A stretch of 64,000 bases of DNA from an uncultured Bacteroidota bacterium (lineage in GTDB: Bacteria; Bacteroidota; Bacteroidia; Chitinophagales; LD1). This document shows positions 18,050-26,804 of the stretch, one piece after another. The stretch spans positions 1 to 64,000 of the forward strand of contig CALAYL010000037.1 in assembly GCA_937894725.1 (NCBI GenBank), in the 5' to 3' direction. The notes beneath the pieces were generated by a model. That model was given only the letters and a program-made list of their open reading frames with translations, did no database searches and was not told the DNA's origin. Both the position numbers and the translations under genes were made by a program. Each line of letters opens with the position of its first letter. Positions within the stretch are counted from its first letter, which is position 1.

Positions 18050-19276
18050 ATGTATCGCCTACAAATAGCTTTACGCTATATTTTTTCAAAGAAAAAAACC
18101 AATGCCATTAATATCATTACATGGGTATCAATGACGGGTATGGGTGTGGGTGCTTTTGCTTTAGTGTTGGTATTGAGTGTTTTTAATGGTTTTGAAAATC
18201 TAGTTACATCTCTATACAATTCATTTTATCCTAGTCTCGAAATCACAGCTACCGAAGGCAAGTTTTTTTATATTTCAGATTCATTGACACAAAAACTTAA
18301 TGCCAATTCGGCTATCGAAAACTATACACAAGTACTCGAAGAGAACGCCTATATTCAATTTGCAGATAAAGATTACCTAGCCAAGGTAAAAGGCGTTGAC
18401 CAAAACTTCGAGAAGGTAACAGATGTAAAAGGCACGGTGCGAGAGGGGCGTTTTTTACTCCAAAAAGATCAATACAAATATGGTGTGATAGGAACTAATA
18501 TTGCGGCAGCACTTAGTATCAATACCGATAGAGTGTTGGAGCCGCTTGTAATCAATATACCACGACAGGGCAATGCCACTGCTTTTCGTCAAGAAGATGC
18601 TTTTTATTCTAGTTCGGTGATACCTAGTGGTGTGTTTTCAATCCAACAAGAGTTTGATAGTAAATATGTTTTTGTGTCGCTTGATTTTATGGAAAAATTA
18701 TTAGATGAACCTGGCTTGCGTTCAGGTATTGAAATCAAGTTAAAGCCCAATATTAATGCTGAAACGGTAAAGAAACAAATGAGTTTACAATTGGGTGGAG
18801 CATTTCGTATTAAAACAAAATACGAGCAAAAGGAAACGCTCTATAAAATCATGCGAATGGAACGATGGGCAGTATTTGCGATATTGAGTTTCATTATGAT
18901 TATCGTATCGTTCAATATCATAGGCTCGCTATTTATGGTGGTTATCGAAAAGCGGAAAGACATCGCCATCTTGAAAAGCATGGGAGCAGCTCCACGCGAT
19001 ATTCAACTTATTTTTGCGCTCGAGGGCATGCTCACTGCGGTGTTAGGTGCGTTAGTTGGTATAGCTGTAGCCGTTTTTATTTGCTTGTTACAAATGAGGT
19101 TTGGTTTTGTAAAATTAGGTGGCTCAGGTGCAACATTTGTGGTAGAGGCTTATCCTGTAGTATTGAAAGTTTCTGACCTACTATTGACCTTACTCACTGT
19201 CATTTTTATCTCCCTATTGGCATCCTACTTCCCTGCCCGTTCGGCAGCTAGGAGTGAAATTAACTTTCAACGGTAA
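18050..19276 (+). CDS. FtsX-like ABC transporter permease (LolC/LolE family)
   Basis: A 408-residue inner-membrane protein: one N-terminal transmembrane helix (about residues 20-45, with the conserved 'AINIITWVSMTGMGVGAFALV' start), a periplasmic domain of about 220 residues, and three C-terminal helices (about 275-400) with 'FNIIGSLFMVVIEKRKDIAILKSMGA' split by the FtsX signature. This is the layout of LolC/LolE, which extract lipoproteins from the inner membrane. No LolD-like ATPase adjoins it; the neighbouring ATPase GldA is on the other strand and ends at the next base, so the pair is convergent rather than an operon. Confidence 0.9.
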   Translation: MYRLQIALRYIFSKKKTNAINIITWVSMTGMGVGAFALVLVLSVFNGFENLVTSLYNSFYPSLEITATEGKFFYISDSLTQKLNANSAIENYTQVLEENAYIQFADKDYLAKVKGVDQNFEKVTDVKGTVREGRFLLQKDQYKYGVIGTNIAAALSINTDRVLEPLVINIPRQGNATAFRQEDAFYSSSVIPSGVFSIQQEFDSKYVFVSLDFMEKLLDEPGLRSGIEIKLKPNINAETVKKQMSLQLGGAFRIKTKYEQKETLYKIMRMERWAVFAILSFIMIIVSFNIIGSLFMVVIEKRKDIAILKSMGAAPRDIQLIFALEGMLTAVLGALVGIAVAVFICLLQMRFGFVKLGGSGATFVVEAYPVVLKVSDLLLTLLTVIFISLLASYFPARSAARSEINFQR

Positions 19277-20188
19277 TTATCGAGCGGTAAGTTGCTTAAA
19301 CACATCTTCGAGACTGTACGATTCTTTTTCGAGATGAAGCAAGGTTAGATTTTTTTGTTTGGCAAATTCAAATACTATTTCTCGTAGGTCACCAGTGCCA
19401 TCAGATACCAATCGCCACTTGCCATCAGCCGCCTTGTCAAACGATTTTAGACCTTTGAGCTGACCCATACTAGCTGTGTCAATACTTTGCTTGAAAGCGG
19501 CTTTGACTATAGTCTGATTGCTGATTTTATCCTGAAGTGAAGCGGAGGTGTCGTTTGCTACCAACTTGCCTTTGTTGATGATAACCACTCTATCGGCAAT
19601 GGCTTGTACTTCTTGTAAAATATGGGATGAAAAAATCACCGTTTTGTCTTTACCTAGTTGTTTGATTAGCGAGCGAATTTCAATCAGTTGATTTGGGTCA
19701 AGACCCGAAGTCGGCTCATCTAAAATCAATACTTCTGGATCGTGTAGCATTGCCTGTGCTATACCCACTCGCTGCTTATAGCCTTTAGAAAGTTGGCGTA
19801 TAGTTTTATGTTGTTCGCGACCGAGCCCTGTCATCTCTATCATATCGACTATGCGTTTAGCAGATTTATCTCCTAACTTATGTACGCCTGCTACAAACTC
19901 GAGGTATTCGACCACATACATATCGTAATATAGGGGATTGCTCTCGGGTAGATACCCGATTTTTGCCCTTACGGCTAGTGGGTCTTTGGCTATGTCGATT
20001 CCACCTACTGTAGCGGTACCTGAAGTAGGAGGAATAAAGCAAGTCAAGATTTTCATGGTAGTCGATTTGCCCGCACCATTCGGACCGAGAAATCCAAGTA
20101 CCTCACCCTTATGTGCTTCAAAAGAAAGGTGGTCGAGAGCAAATTGCTCGCCATAATTTTTTGTGAGATCCGAAACGATGACAGACAT
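19277..20188 (-). CDS. gldA: ABC transporter ATP-binding protein, GldA-like
   Basis: A 303-residue ATPase: Walker A 'GPNGAGKS', Q-loop region 'GYLPESNPLY', signature 'LSKGYKQRVGIAQAM', Walker B 'VLILDEPTSGLD', switch His in 'FSSHIL'. The C-terminal 90-residue extension ('LEKESYSLEDVFKQLT') matches GldA, the ATPase that works with GldF and GldG in gliding motility of Bacteroidota. GldF/GldG are not in this window, so the name rests on similarity alone; other ABC-2 type exporters have close ATPases. A small exported protein gene lies 4 bp upstream. Confidence 0.8.
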   Translation of the reverse strand: MSVIVSDLTKNYGEQFALDHLSFEAHKGEVLGFLGPNGAGKSTTMKILTCFIPPTSGTATVGGIDIAKDPLAVRAKIGYLPESNPLYYDMYVVEYLEFVAGVHKLGDKSAKRIVDMIEMTGLGREQHKTIRQLSKGYKQRVGIAQAMLHDPEVLILDEPTSGLDPNQLIEIRSLIKQLGKDKTVIFSSHILQEVQAIADRVVIINKGKLVANDTSASLQDKISNQTIVKAAFKQSIDTASMGQLKGLKSFDKAADGKWRLVSDGTGDLREIVFEFAKQKNLTLLHLEKESYSLEDVFKQLTAR

Positions 20189-20192
20189 GGGT

Positions 20193-20555
20193 TTACTTTT
20201 TTAATTTATAACTACGTTTCGTGAGGTCAAATTTTTTCTTGTCGCTATTGCTTACTTTGATGCATTGGAGCTGTATAGGGCGCCCTGTCATACGGATATA
20301 GGGCGGTATAGCAGATTCGAGTGCATTGAACTTCACCTCCAATCCATCTTTGTTGTACTCAAAAGGAAGATTATTAGCTACATACCGAATGTTTTCATTC
20401 CCTTTTTGGGTGATTACAGTCATGTCTTCATTGAGTTTTTTGACGATACCTATTTTGTTCTTGAGGGGTGTTTTATAGTCAAAACCACTATTTTGGGCTA
20501 TGCTCATTTTTATAAAAATCAACATAAAAGCGGCTATGTAAGCTATTTTTTTCAT
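20193..20555 (-). CDS. Small exported protein of unknown function
   Basis: A 120-residue protein with a signal peptide (cleavage after 'SIAQ') and a basic mature part with no recognised domain. It lies 4 bp upstream of gldA in the same direction, so it is co-transcribed. A TAnnTTTG-like box (CAAACTTA on the plus strand, 20593-20600) lies 38 bp upstream of its start and is the likely promoter of both genes. Confidence 0.7.
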   Translation of the reverse strand: MKKIAYIAAFMLIFIKMSIAQNSGFDYKTPLKNKIGIVKKLNEDMTVITQKGNENIRYVANNLPFEYNKDGLEVKFNALESAIPPYIRMTGRPIQLQCIKVSNSDKKKFDLTKRSYKLKK

Positions 20556-20592
20556 ATTCTAGTTGTTTGATAAAAACTATCGAGATTTGTGC

Positions 20593-20600
20593 CAAACTTA
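20593..20600 (-). promoter_or_regulatory. TAnnTTTG box upstream of the exported protein-gldA pair
   Basis: Reads TAAGTTTG on the minus strand, a full -7 match. No TTG is found at the 19-bp distance, so support is partial. Confidence 0.4.
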
Positions 20601-20651
20601 GTATATATCTCTCAAATTTTGTGAAGTTAGGTAGATGTATTTTCATTCTAT

Positions 20652-20659
20652 TACATTTG
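20652..20659 (+). promoter_or_regulatory. TAnnTTTG box upstream of the DUF4292 gene
   Basis: TACATTTG is a full -7 match 26 bp before the ATG at 20686. A good -33 TTG is missing at the expected distance. Confidence 0.4.
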
Positions 20660-20685
20660 ATGAATAAATCTAGTGGATATAATCT

Positions 20686-21441
20686 ATGCGTTTAAATCAA
20701 AAAATTGTTGTTTCGTTTTTACTGCTGCTCGTTTTGGTAGCTGTACAGAGTTGTAGAAAATCAACTAAAAACATGGCATCTTCGGTCAAAAATGAGCAGC
20801 GAGTGTTAGTTTATCCTGACACTAGTTGGCAGCTATTGTCTCGCTATCCTCCCTATTTTTCAATCAAATCGAAAGTCGATTTTAATGATGGGCAGACTGC
20901 CATGTCGTTTGTGGCAAATATACGTATGCGCAAAGATAGTTTGATATGGGTGTCGTTTACGGGGCCATTTGGAGTAGAAGTGATTCGAGCAATGATAGAT
21001 AGAGACTCGGTAAAAATATGGAACAAACTTTCTAATGAAAGAAACACACAACCAGTGAGTTCACTCAACAGATTTTTGCCATTTACTCCCTCTCTTTTTG
21101 ATATACAAGACTTTCTATTAGGCAATCCACTCCTCATTTCTAACACAAAACCTTTTGTCAGCAATACAAACGCTATGCGTATTTTTACTCAAGACAATGT
21201 GCGATATACCGTACAGCACAATGTAGATATGCAAAACTATACACTCAGCGAGTTATTGTTGAAAGATAAGATGGAGAAGCAGCAAATGGATGCTACCTTT
21301 GAAAGCTATGAAAGGCTACAAGGGTATGCATTTAGTAAAGCACGAAATATTAAGATTAATAGAGGTGAGCAGAAGATGGATCTCGAACTCGACATATATA
21401 AATATGGCGAAGTCGAAAAGCTCGATTTCCCTTTTTGGTAG
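20686..21441 (+). CDS. DUF4292 family lipoprotein
   Basis: A 251-residue lipoprotein: signal with lipobox 'VQSC' (Cys about 23). The mature part fits DUF4292, a Bacteroidota family related to LolA-like lipoprotein or lipid carriers ('RMRKDSLIWVSFTGPFGVEVIRAMI' region split by the conserved 'DSLIW' motif, then 'DSVKIWNKL'). The last 38 bp overlap the start of the EnvC-like gene; this pairing recurs across Bacteroidota, suggesting joint work on the envelope. Exact role unknown. Confidence 0.85.
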   Translation: MRLNQKIVVSFLLLLVLVAVQSCRKSTKNMASSVKNEQRVLVYPDTSWQLLSRYPPYFSIKSKVDFNDGQTAMSFVANIRMRKDSLIWVSFTGPFGVEVIRAMIDRDSVKIWNKLSNERNTQPVSSLNRFLPFTPSLFDIQDFLLGNPLLISNTKPFVSNTNAMRIFTQDNVRYTVQHNVDMQNYTLSELLLKDKMEKQQMDATFESYERLQGYAFSKARNIKINRGEQKMDLELDIYKYGEVEKLDFPFW

Positions 21442-22681
21442 TATTGTTGCATTAGCGTTTATTTTAAGTATATCAAATACTACTGCGCAAACCAGCGCAA
21501 TGGATAAGCGCAAAGATCAACTTGAAAAACAGGTATTGCAGCTCAAAAAGGACATCGCTATTATGGAGCGCGCTATTCAGGTTACCTCTAATAAAAAGAA
21601 GCTTACAGAAAAAGAAGTAGCAGCACTTCGCGCATCTATAGACAAAAAAAACAAACAAATAGGCTCGTTTAAAAACGAGATAAACAGTTTTAAAAAGGAC
21701 ATTGAAAAAACGAGTGTAGAGATAGACCAGAAAGTTTCAACGGTCACCTATCTCAAAGAAAAATACGCCAAATTGCTCAACGAGATTTATAAAACTATGG
21801 TGGCGGATAAGGCTGCTGTACCTATTTTATTTCCAGACAACACTCGTTTTATCCATAAAAACTATCTCCGTATTATATCAAATTATCGATTATCGCAAGC
21901 AGGCGAAATCCGTAAAACCATTGTGACACTAGAAGGCAAAAAAAGCAAACTTGAAATATCTAAGAATGTAGCAGAGGTGAAACTTAAAAAGGAAGATCAA
22001 CTCAAGGCAGAGCTTGATAAAGAACGAAAAAAGAAAGACCAAGAAATAAGCACGCTTTCTCAAAAAGAAGAAAAGATAAAAAAACAAATCGAGGCAAAAA
22101 ACAAAGCAGCACAAAAGTTGAATGCTAGCATACAACGAATCATCGAAGAGCAGATAAGATTGGCTAAAGCAAAGGCGGAGAAAAATAAACCTGTAAATAC
22201 CACCACAACAAAAACGGAAAATAAAGCAGAGGCTTATCTCACTCCCAAAGAAGTAGAGCTATCGCGCGATTTTGCGAGCAATCAAGGCCGTCTTCCATGG
22301 CCAGTAGCCAAAGGGAATATAACATCCTACTTTGGGCGACATGAGCACCCTACACTCAAAGGTGTTTATATCGAAAATAATGGGGTCGATTTCAAGACAG
22401 AGCCAGGAGCCAGTGCTCGAGCTGTTTTTGATGGAAATGTGATTAGTATTTTCTACCTGCCTACAACTCAAAACTGTGTGATAGTAAAACATGGAGAATA
22501 TTTCTCCGTGTATTCAAATATAGCGAATCCTAGCGTGAAAGTAGGAGATAATGTCTCTACAAAGCAGACTTTAGGGCAAGCTTACACCGATAGTGAGGAG
22601 AAGAGTACCAAGGTACATCTTGAAATTTGGAAAGGAAAGGATAAAATCAATCCCTCCCTTTGGCTTTCTAATGCACGATAA
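21404..22681 (+). CDS. EnvC-like coiled-coil protein with degenerate M23 (LytM) domain
   Basis: A 425-residue exported protein from ATG 21404, which lies inside the end of the DUF4292 gene and gives a signal peptide ending 'NTTAQ'; a longer in-frame form has no signal. Residues about 30-260 are Lys/Glu-rich coiled coil. The C-terminal 120 residues are an M23/LytM fold ('FGRHEHP', 'GVDFKTEPGA', 'VHLEIWKG'). The zinc site is altered: Asn stands where the first ligand His is expected (N-x-x-D) and the HxH motif is V-H. As in EnvC of E. coli, it is likely an activator of cell-wall amidases in division rather than an enzyme. Confidence 0.85.
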   Translation: MAKSKSSISLFGSIVALAFILSISNTTAQTSAMDKRKDQLEKQVLQLKKDIAIMERAIQVTSNKKKLTEKEVAALRASIDKKNKQIGSFKNEINSFKKDIEKTSVEIDQKVSTVTYLKEKYAKLLNEIYKTMVADKAAVPILFPDNTRFIHKNYLRIISNYRLSQAGEIRKTIVTLEGKKSKLEISKNVAEVKLKKEDQLKAELDKERKKKDQEISTLSQKEEKIKKQIEAKNKAAQKLNASIQRIIEEQIRLAKAKAEKNKPVNTTTTKTENKAEAYLTPKEVELSRDFASNQGRLPWPVAKGNITSYFGRHEHPTLKGVYIENNGVDFKTEPGASARAVFDGNVISIFYLPTTQNCVIVKHGEYFSVYSNIANPSVKVGDNVSTKQTLGQAYTDSEEKSTKVHLEIWKGKDKINPSLWLSNAR

Positions 22682-22702
22682 AATGAAGTGCAAAACTTTG
22701 TG

Positions 22703-22732
22703 TTGATAAACTTCACTATACTCTTATATTTG
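22703..22732 (+). promoter_or_regulatory. Bacteroidota-type promoter of gcvH
   Basis: TTG at 22703-22705, a spacer of exactly 19 bp, and TATATTTG at 22725-22732: a perfect match to the -33/-7 pattern of the primary sigma factor in Bacteroidota. It lies 20 bp before the gcvH start. Confidence 0.8.
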
Positions 22733-22751
22733 TGTAAAAATTATAAACATT

Positions 22752-23132
22752 ATGAGTTTTCCAGCAAATTTAAAATACAGCAAAGAGCACGAGTGGGTAA
22801 GCGTAGAAGGTAATATCGCTACTATCGGCATATCATTTTTCGCTCAAAAAGAACTTGGCGACATAGTATATGTTGATATCAACACGGTAGGCGAAGAAGT
22901 AGCCAAAGATGTTGTTTTTGGTACAGTAGAAGCCGTAAAAACAGTTTCAGATTTATTTATGCCTATCAGTGGTAAAGTATTAGAGGTTAATGCTGGTTTA
23001 GATAGCACTCCAGAAGCAATAAATACAGACCCGTATGGAGCAGGATGGATTATCAAAGCAGAAATCACTAAGCCTGCAGAATTAGATGGCCTTATGGATG
23101 CTGAAGCATACAAGATATTGATAGGCGCATAG
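22752..23132 (+). CDS. gcvH: Glycine cleavage system H protein
   Basis: A 126-residue lipoyl-carrier protein that shuttles the aminomethyl group between the P and T proteins of glycine cleavage. The lipoylated lysine is Lys63 in '[10 protein letters not shown]'; the fold signature 'KYSKEHEW' is at the N-terminus and 'GAGWIIKAE' near residue 97. Full length. It is the first gene of a run with vanZ (1-bp overlap) and probably the TPR gene behind it. gcvT and gcvP are not in the window. Confidence 0.97.
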   Translation: MSFPANLKYSKEHEWVSVEGNIATIGISFFAQKELGDIVYVDINTVGEEVAKDVVFGTVEAVKTVSDLFMPISGKVLEVNAGLDSTPEAINTDPYGAGWIIKAEITKPAELDGLMDAEAYKILIGA

Positions 23133-23488
23133 TGTTATCTCAAAAAAACACATTGTATAAAATGCCGCTCCTTGTTTGGGCGGCATTTATTTTAGTATTG
23201 AGCTTGATGCCACCAAGCTCAATACCTAAGTCTTCTATAATGGGTATTGATAAAGTAGCGCATCTGATATTTTATTTTGTATTTGTGTGGTTTTGTATGG
23301 TGGGATGGCATGTGCCACTCAGTAATGCGCTGTTTTTAGCCGTCAGTTATGGCATAGTCATTGAAATACTTCAACATGCCTTGACTACTCAGCGGCAGTT
23401 TGATATTTACGATATAATCGCAAATAGTTTGGGGGCTTTATTGTACTATGTTCTTAAAGTTTTCAAAAGCAAGCTAAACTCTCGATAA
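23132..23488 (+). CDS. VanZ family membrane protein
   Basis: A 118-residue inner-membrane protein with about four hydrophobic segments and the VanZ family motifs 'VAHLIFYFVF' near residue 44 and 'QFDIYDIIANSLGA' near residue 88. The GTG start at 23132 overlaps the gcvH stop by 1 bp, so translation is probably coupled. VanZ itself gives low-level teicoplanin resistance; stand-alone members are common and mostly uncharacterised. Confidence 0.88.
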   Translation: MLSQKNTLYKMPLLVWAAFILVLSLMPPSSIPKSSIMGIDKVAHLIFYFVFVWFCMVGWHVPLSNALFLAVSYGIVIEILQHALTTQRQFDIYDIIANSLGALLYYVLKVFKSKLNSR

Positions 23489-23506
23489 ATCGTTTATTTT
23501 TAACTT

Positions 23507-25318
23507 GTGAAAAAATCGATTCTCATTTCCCTTTTATTCGTGTTTATTGCCTCTTTTACATTTGCACAGCAAGGTAGAGATGAAGCTTTGGCAAAAAGTT
23601 ATTTTGAACAAGAAGAGTATGAAAAAGCGGCTTCATTGCTATATCCACTTTGGGAGAAAAACAATCAGTCTGTAGAGTTTTATCGCCCACTTTTGACTAG
23701 TTATTATAAACTAAAAAGCATGGATGAGGCCGAAAAGTTGATTCGCAAACAAATCAAGAAGTTTAGCGACAATCTTATTTTTGCTATTGATCTAGGCTAT
23801 CTTTATATGCAAAAAGGCGAAGCGGCTAATGCCCAAAAGCAATATGAAAAAGTAGTGAAAGACCTTCGACCAAATGACACTGAAATACGCCAAACGGCAG
23901 ATTATTTCCAATCCTTGGGTGAGATAAATTATGAAATAGCTGTTTATGAAAAAGCCCAAAAACTCTTTGGCGGTAAAATAGATTATAGTCCTTTGCTTGG
24001 TACAGCTTTTTTACGTCAAGGAGACTACAAAAAATCAGCTACATACTTTTTGGATTATATACAGCAAAGTCCTACCAATGCACAAAGCACCAAAAATCTT
24101 TTGCAAACTATACGTGGAGGAGACAAGCTAAAAGACGCACTCGAATCGCAGCTTTATACACGTATCCAAAAGCAGCCTGAGGATGAAATCAGTATCGATT
24201 TTTTGACTTGGATTTACATTCAAAACAAAGACTTTGAATCAGCGTTGATACAAATGAAAGCCCTCGATAGACGTAAAAATGCGGATGGCTACCAAGTGTT
24301 GCAAGTAGCGAGAATGGCGCAAACAGAAGGTTTTTATAATGATGCTATAGGCGGATATGAATATGTAGCCGCAAAGCAACCACGCACCTCTTTGTACCTA
24401 ATGGCGCGTACCGATCAGCTCAATTGTAGAAAAGAAAAAATAGCCAAAACAATCAACTATACTCAAGCGGATTTGCTAGCATTAAAAAATGACTATGTAA
24501 CTTTTTTATCTGAAAATGGAAAAACACCACAGACCGCACAATCTATCAAAGAATTAGCTGACCTGGAGGGGTTTTACTTACATCAAATAAATGAGGCCAT
24601 TTCGATTTGTGAAGAGCTTATCAAAATGCCCGGACTCAACCGAAATCTCAAAAATCAAACCAAGCTTTCTCTTGGCGATTTTTACCTTATCTCGGGCGAT
24701 GTGTGGGAATCTCAACTCACCTATTCGCAGGTAGATAAAGAAGAACGCGACTCTCCGTTGGGCGAAGAGGCTCGTTTTAAAAATGCAAAGTTATCTTACT
24801 ACAAAGGGGAGTTTGACTGGGCGCAGGAGCAGTTGAATATCTTGAAAGCGGCTACTTCGCAGCTTATCTCAAATGACGCTATCAATCTTTCTGTTTTTAT
24901 CATCGACAACACTGGTTTAGATACAATTTATGCCCCTATGCAGCTTTTTGCACAGGCCGATTTGTTGTCTTTTCAAAACAAAGATGATGATGCAAATCTA
25001 ATGCTCGATTCATTGCTTTTTAGCTACCCTGGCCATGTGCTTTATGACGATATAGCCTATGCAAAAGCTGAAATATTTGTACGCAAACGAGAGTTTCAGA
25101 AGGCAGTACCTTTGCTCGAAAATATCATCGAAAGTTACGGTAAAGACTTGAAAGGGGATGACGCTCTTTTCCTTTTAGCAGAGATAAATGAAAAGGAACT
25201 CAATAACAAAGAAAAAGCCAAAGAACTTTATCAAAAACTAATACTCGACTTTCAAAACTCGCTCCTGGTTATAGAAGCGCGCAAGCGGTTCAGACAACTA
25301 CGAGGAGATAAACTTTAG
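23507..25318 (+). CDS. Exported tetratricopeptide repeat protein
   Basis: A 603-residue protein with a GTG start and a signal peptide ending 'FTFAQQ'. It is helical throughout with TPR-like repeats, clearest at about residues 20-135 ('AKSYFEQEEYEKAASLL', 'GYLYMQKGEAANAQKQYEKV') and again at 530-600 ('FVRKREFQKAVPLLENI'). No enzymatic motif is seen. Such periplasmic TPR proteins act as scaffolds for envelope complexes. It sits 18 bp after vanZ and 4 bp before the DUF4286 gene, which suggests one operon. Confidence 0.85.
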   Translation: MKKSILISLLFVFIASFTFAQQGRDEALAKSYFEQEEYEKAASLLYPLWEKNNQSVEFYRPLLTSYYKLKSMDEAEKLIRKQIKKFSDNLIFAIDLGYLYMQKGEAANAQKQYEKVVKDLRPNDTEIRQTADYFQSLGEINYEIAVYEKAQKLFGGKIDYSPLLGTAFLRQGDYKKSATYFLDYIQQSPTNAQSTKNLLQTIRGGDKLKDALESQLYTRIQKQPEDEISIDFLTWIYIQNKDFESALIQMKALDRRKNADGYQVLQVARMAQTEGFYNDAIGGYEYVAAKQPRTSLYLMARTDQLNCRKEKIAKTINYTQADLLALKNDYVTFLSENGKTPQTAQSIKELADLEGFYLHQINEAISICEELIKMPGLNRNLKNQTKLSLGDFYLISGDVWESQLTYSQVDKEERDSPLGEEARFKNAKLSYYKGEFDWAQEQLNILKAATSQLISNDAINLSVFIIDNTGLDTIYAPMQLFAQADLLSFQNKDDDANLMLDSLLFSYPGHVLYDDIAYAKAEIFVRKREFQKAVPLLENIIESYGKDLKGDDALFLLAEINEKELNNKEKAKELYQKLILDFQNSLLVIEARKRFRQLRGDKL

Positions 25319-25322
25319 CCCT

Positions 25323-25625
25323 ATGATTATTTATAATGTGACCATAAAAATTGATTTGACAGTACATGATATATGGCTTCGATGGATGAAAGAAGACCAT
25401 ATTCCTAAAGTAATGGCTACAGGCTGTTTTGTAAGTTATAAAATGTTGCGCATTCTCGAAGAAGATCAATCTGACGGCATTGCATATGCCATCCAATATT
25501 CAGCTAAAACGATCAATGATTATTTTGATTATAAAAACAATCATGCTACGGCATTACAAAAGGAGGTCAACGATATTTTTCCAGATAAGTTTGTATCGCA
25601 TCGTACTTTGCTGAGAGAAGTCTAA
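25323..25625 (+). CDS. DUF4286 family protein
   Basis: A 100-residue cytoplasmic protein matching DUF4286, a small alpha/beta (ferredoxin-like) family found almost only in Bacteroidota: 'YNVTIKID', 'WLRWMKEDHIP', 'GCFVSYKMLRIL' and 'FPDKFVSHRTLL' are the conserved blocks. Function unknown. It follows the TPR gene by 4 bp and precedes map by 31 bp. Confidence 0.85.
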   Translation: MIIYNVTIKIDLTVHDIWLRWMKEDHIPKVMATGCFVSYKMLRILEEDQSDGIAYAIQYSAKTINDYFDYKNNHATALQKEVNDIFPDKFVSHRTLLREV

Positions 25626-25656
25626 TCGCTCGATTTTTTTTCTTTTCTTTGTGGCT

Positions 25657-26460
25657 ATGGCAAAAATCATCATCAAAACAGCTGAGCAGCTTGAAATCAT
25701 TGCAGCGAATGGCAAAATATTGGCAGGTGCTCATGCGCTAGTTGCGAGTACTATCAAAGCAGGTATTAATGGCCTTACACTTGATAAACTTGCAGAAGAA
25801 TATATTCGCGACCATGGCGGTAGTCCTTCGTTTAAGGGATATAATAAATACCCAGCATCACTTTGTATTAGTATCAATGAAGTAGTAGTCCACGGCATAC
25901 CACACGCTATTGCGCTAAAAGAAGGCGATATGATTTCGGTAGATGCTGGTGTTTTTAAGGATGGTTTTCACGCAGATAGCGCATACAGCTATGCGTTGCT
26001 CGGATGTAAAGAGGAAGTGATAAAACTAATGCAAGTAACCAAAGAGTCGCTTTTTGTAGGTATGGCTCAAGCCAAGGCAGGCAATCGCACGGGCGATATA
26101 GGTGCAGCTATTCAAGATTATTGTGAGCGAAAAAACCCGTATAAGTGTGTTCGTGAGCTCGTTGGGCATGGTGTAGGCGCTAGATTGCATGAAGATCCGC
26201 AAGTGCCCAACTATGGTAAAGCTGGAAAAGGCGATGTATTGCCCGAAAATGCGGTGATTGCTATCGAGCCGATGATAAATTTAGGTCGTAAAGATATTTA
26301 CTCACTCCCCGACAATTGGACCATCGCTACTCAAGACCACAAACCTTCTGCTCACTTCGAACACTCACTCGTAGTCACTAAAGAAGGCGGTCGAGCACTC
26401 ACTACCTTTGAGCCTATCGAAGCAGCTGTGAAAGCAAATTCGAATTTGATTTTTGTATAA
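25657..26460 (+). CDS. map: Methionine aminopeptidase, type I
   Basis: A 267-residue enzyme that removes the initiator methionine from new proteins. The pita-bread fold ligands are seen: Asp in 'ISVDAGVFKDGFHADSA' (two Asp), His in 'GHGVGARLHEDPQVPNY', Glu in 'IAIEPMINLG' and Glu in 'AHFEHSLVV'. Start taken as ATG 25657; a GTG two codons earlier (25651) is equally in frame. Length is normal for the type I enzyme. Unlike in many bacteria it is not in a ribosomal-protein operon. Confidence 0.96.
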   Translation: MAKIIIKTAEQLEIIAANGKILAGAHALVASTIKAGINGLTLDKLAEEYIRDHGGSPSFKGYNKYPASLCISINEVVVHGIPHAIALKEGDMISVDAGVFKDGFHADSAYSYALLGCKEEVIKLMQVTKESLFVGMAQAKAGNRTGDIGAAIQDYCERKNPYKCVRELVGHGVGARLHEDPQVPNYGKAGKGDVLPENAVIAIEPMINLGRKDIYSLPDNWTIATQDHKPSAHFEHSLVVTKEGGRALTTFEPIEAAVKANSNLIFV

Positions 26461-26528
26461 AGGTGATAGTAGAGTGATAACACGTCAATTAACACCTATA
26501 ATTTATTCTGTATTCTAAAATCTCCTAC

Positions 26529-26536
26529 TATATTTG
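26529..26536 (+). promoter_or_regulatory. TAnnTTTG -7 box abutting the ACP gene
   Basis: TATATTTG is a full match to the -7 consensus and ends 4 nt before the ATG at 26541. The -33 element is weak (CTG at 26508-26510, spacing 18). A transcript from here would be leaderless or nearly so. It would start the ACP-KS-KS-like operon. Confidence 0.45.
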
Positions 26537-26540
26537 CCTT

Positions 26541-26801
26541 ATGGATGAGTTGATTTATACCTTAAAAACAGAAATTATAAGCCGTCTAAACTTAGAAGGC
26601 TTAACACCAGAAGACATTGACGAAAATGCCCCGCTTTTTGGTCCTGACTTAGGGCTAGATTCTATAGATTCTATAGAGCTTATCGTAATGCTCGAAAAAA
26701 ACTATGGTATAAAAATAGAAGATCCGAAAGTGGGAAGAAAAGTGTTTGACACAGTAGCTTCTATGGCTGCTTATATTCGCGAAAACCAAGCACAGTCTTA
26801 A
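26541..26801 (+). CDS. Acyl carrier protein of the biosynthetic cluster
   Basis: An 86-residue carrier protein. The 4'-phosphopantetheine attachment site is Ser41 in 'DLGLDSIDSIEL'. The DSID variant, instead of the DSLD of AcpP in fatty-acid synthesis, is typical of dedicated carriers in secondary pathways. It is followed after 3 bp by a ketosynthase and then by a ketosynthase-like partner, so it probably holds the growing acyl chain for them. It is not the housekeeping AcpP. Confidence 0.92.
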   Translation: MDELIYTLKTEIISRLNLEGLTPEDIDENAPLFGPDLGLDSIDSIELIVMLEKNYGIKIEDPKVGRKVFDTVASMAAYIRENQAQS

Positions 26802-26804
26802 GTT

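Noticed and set aside
19276..19277. LolC-like permease and GldA-like ATPase as one ABC transporter
   Set aside because: They are convergent, not co-transcribed, and the permease is of the FtsX type while GldA works with ABC-2 type permeases.
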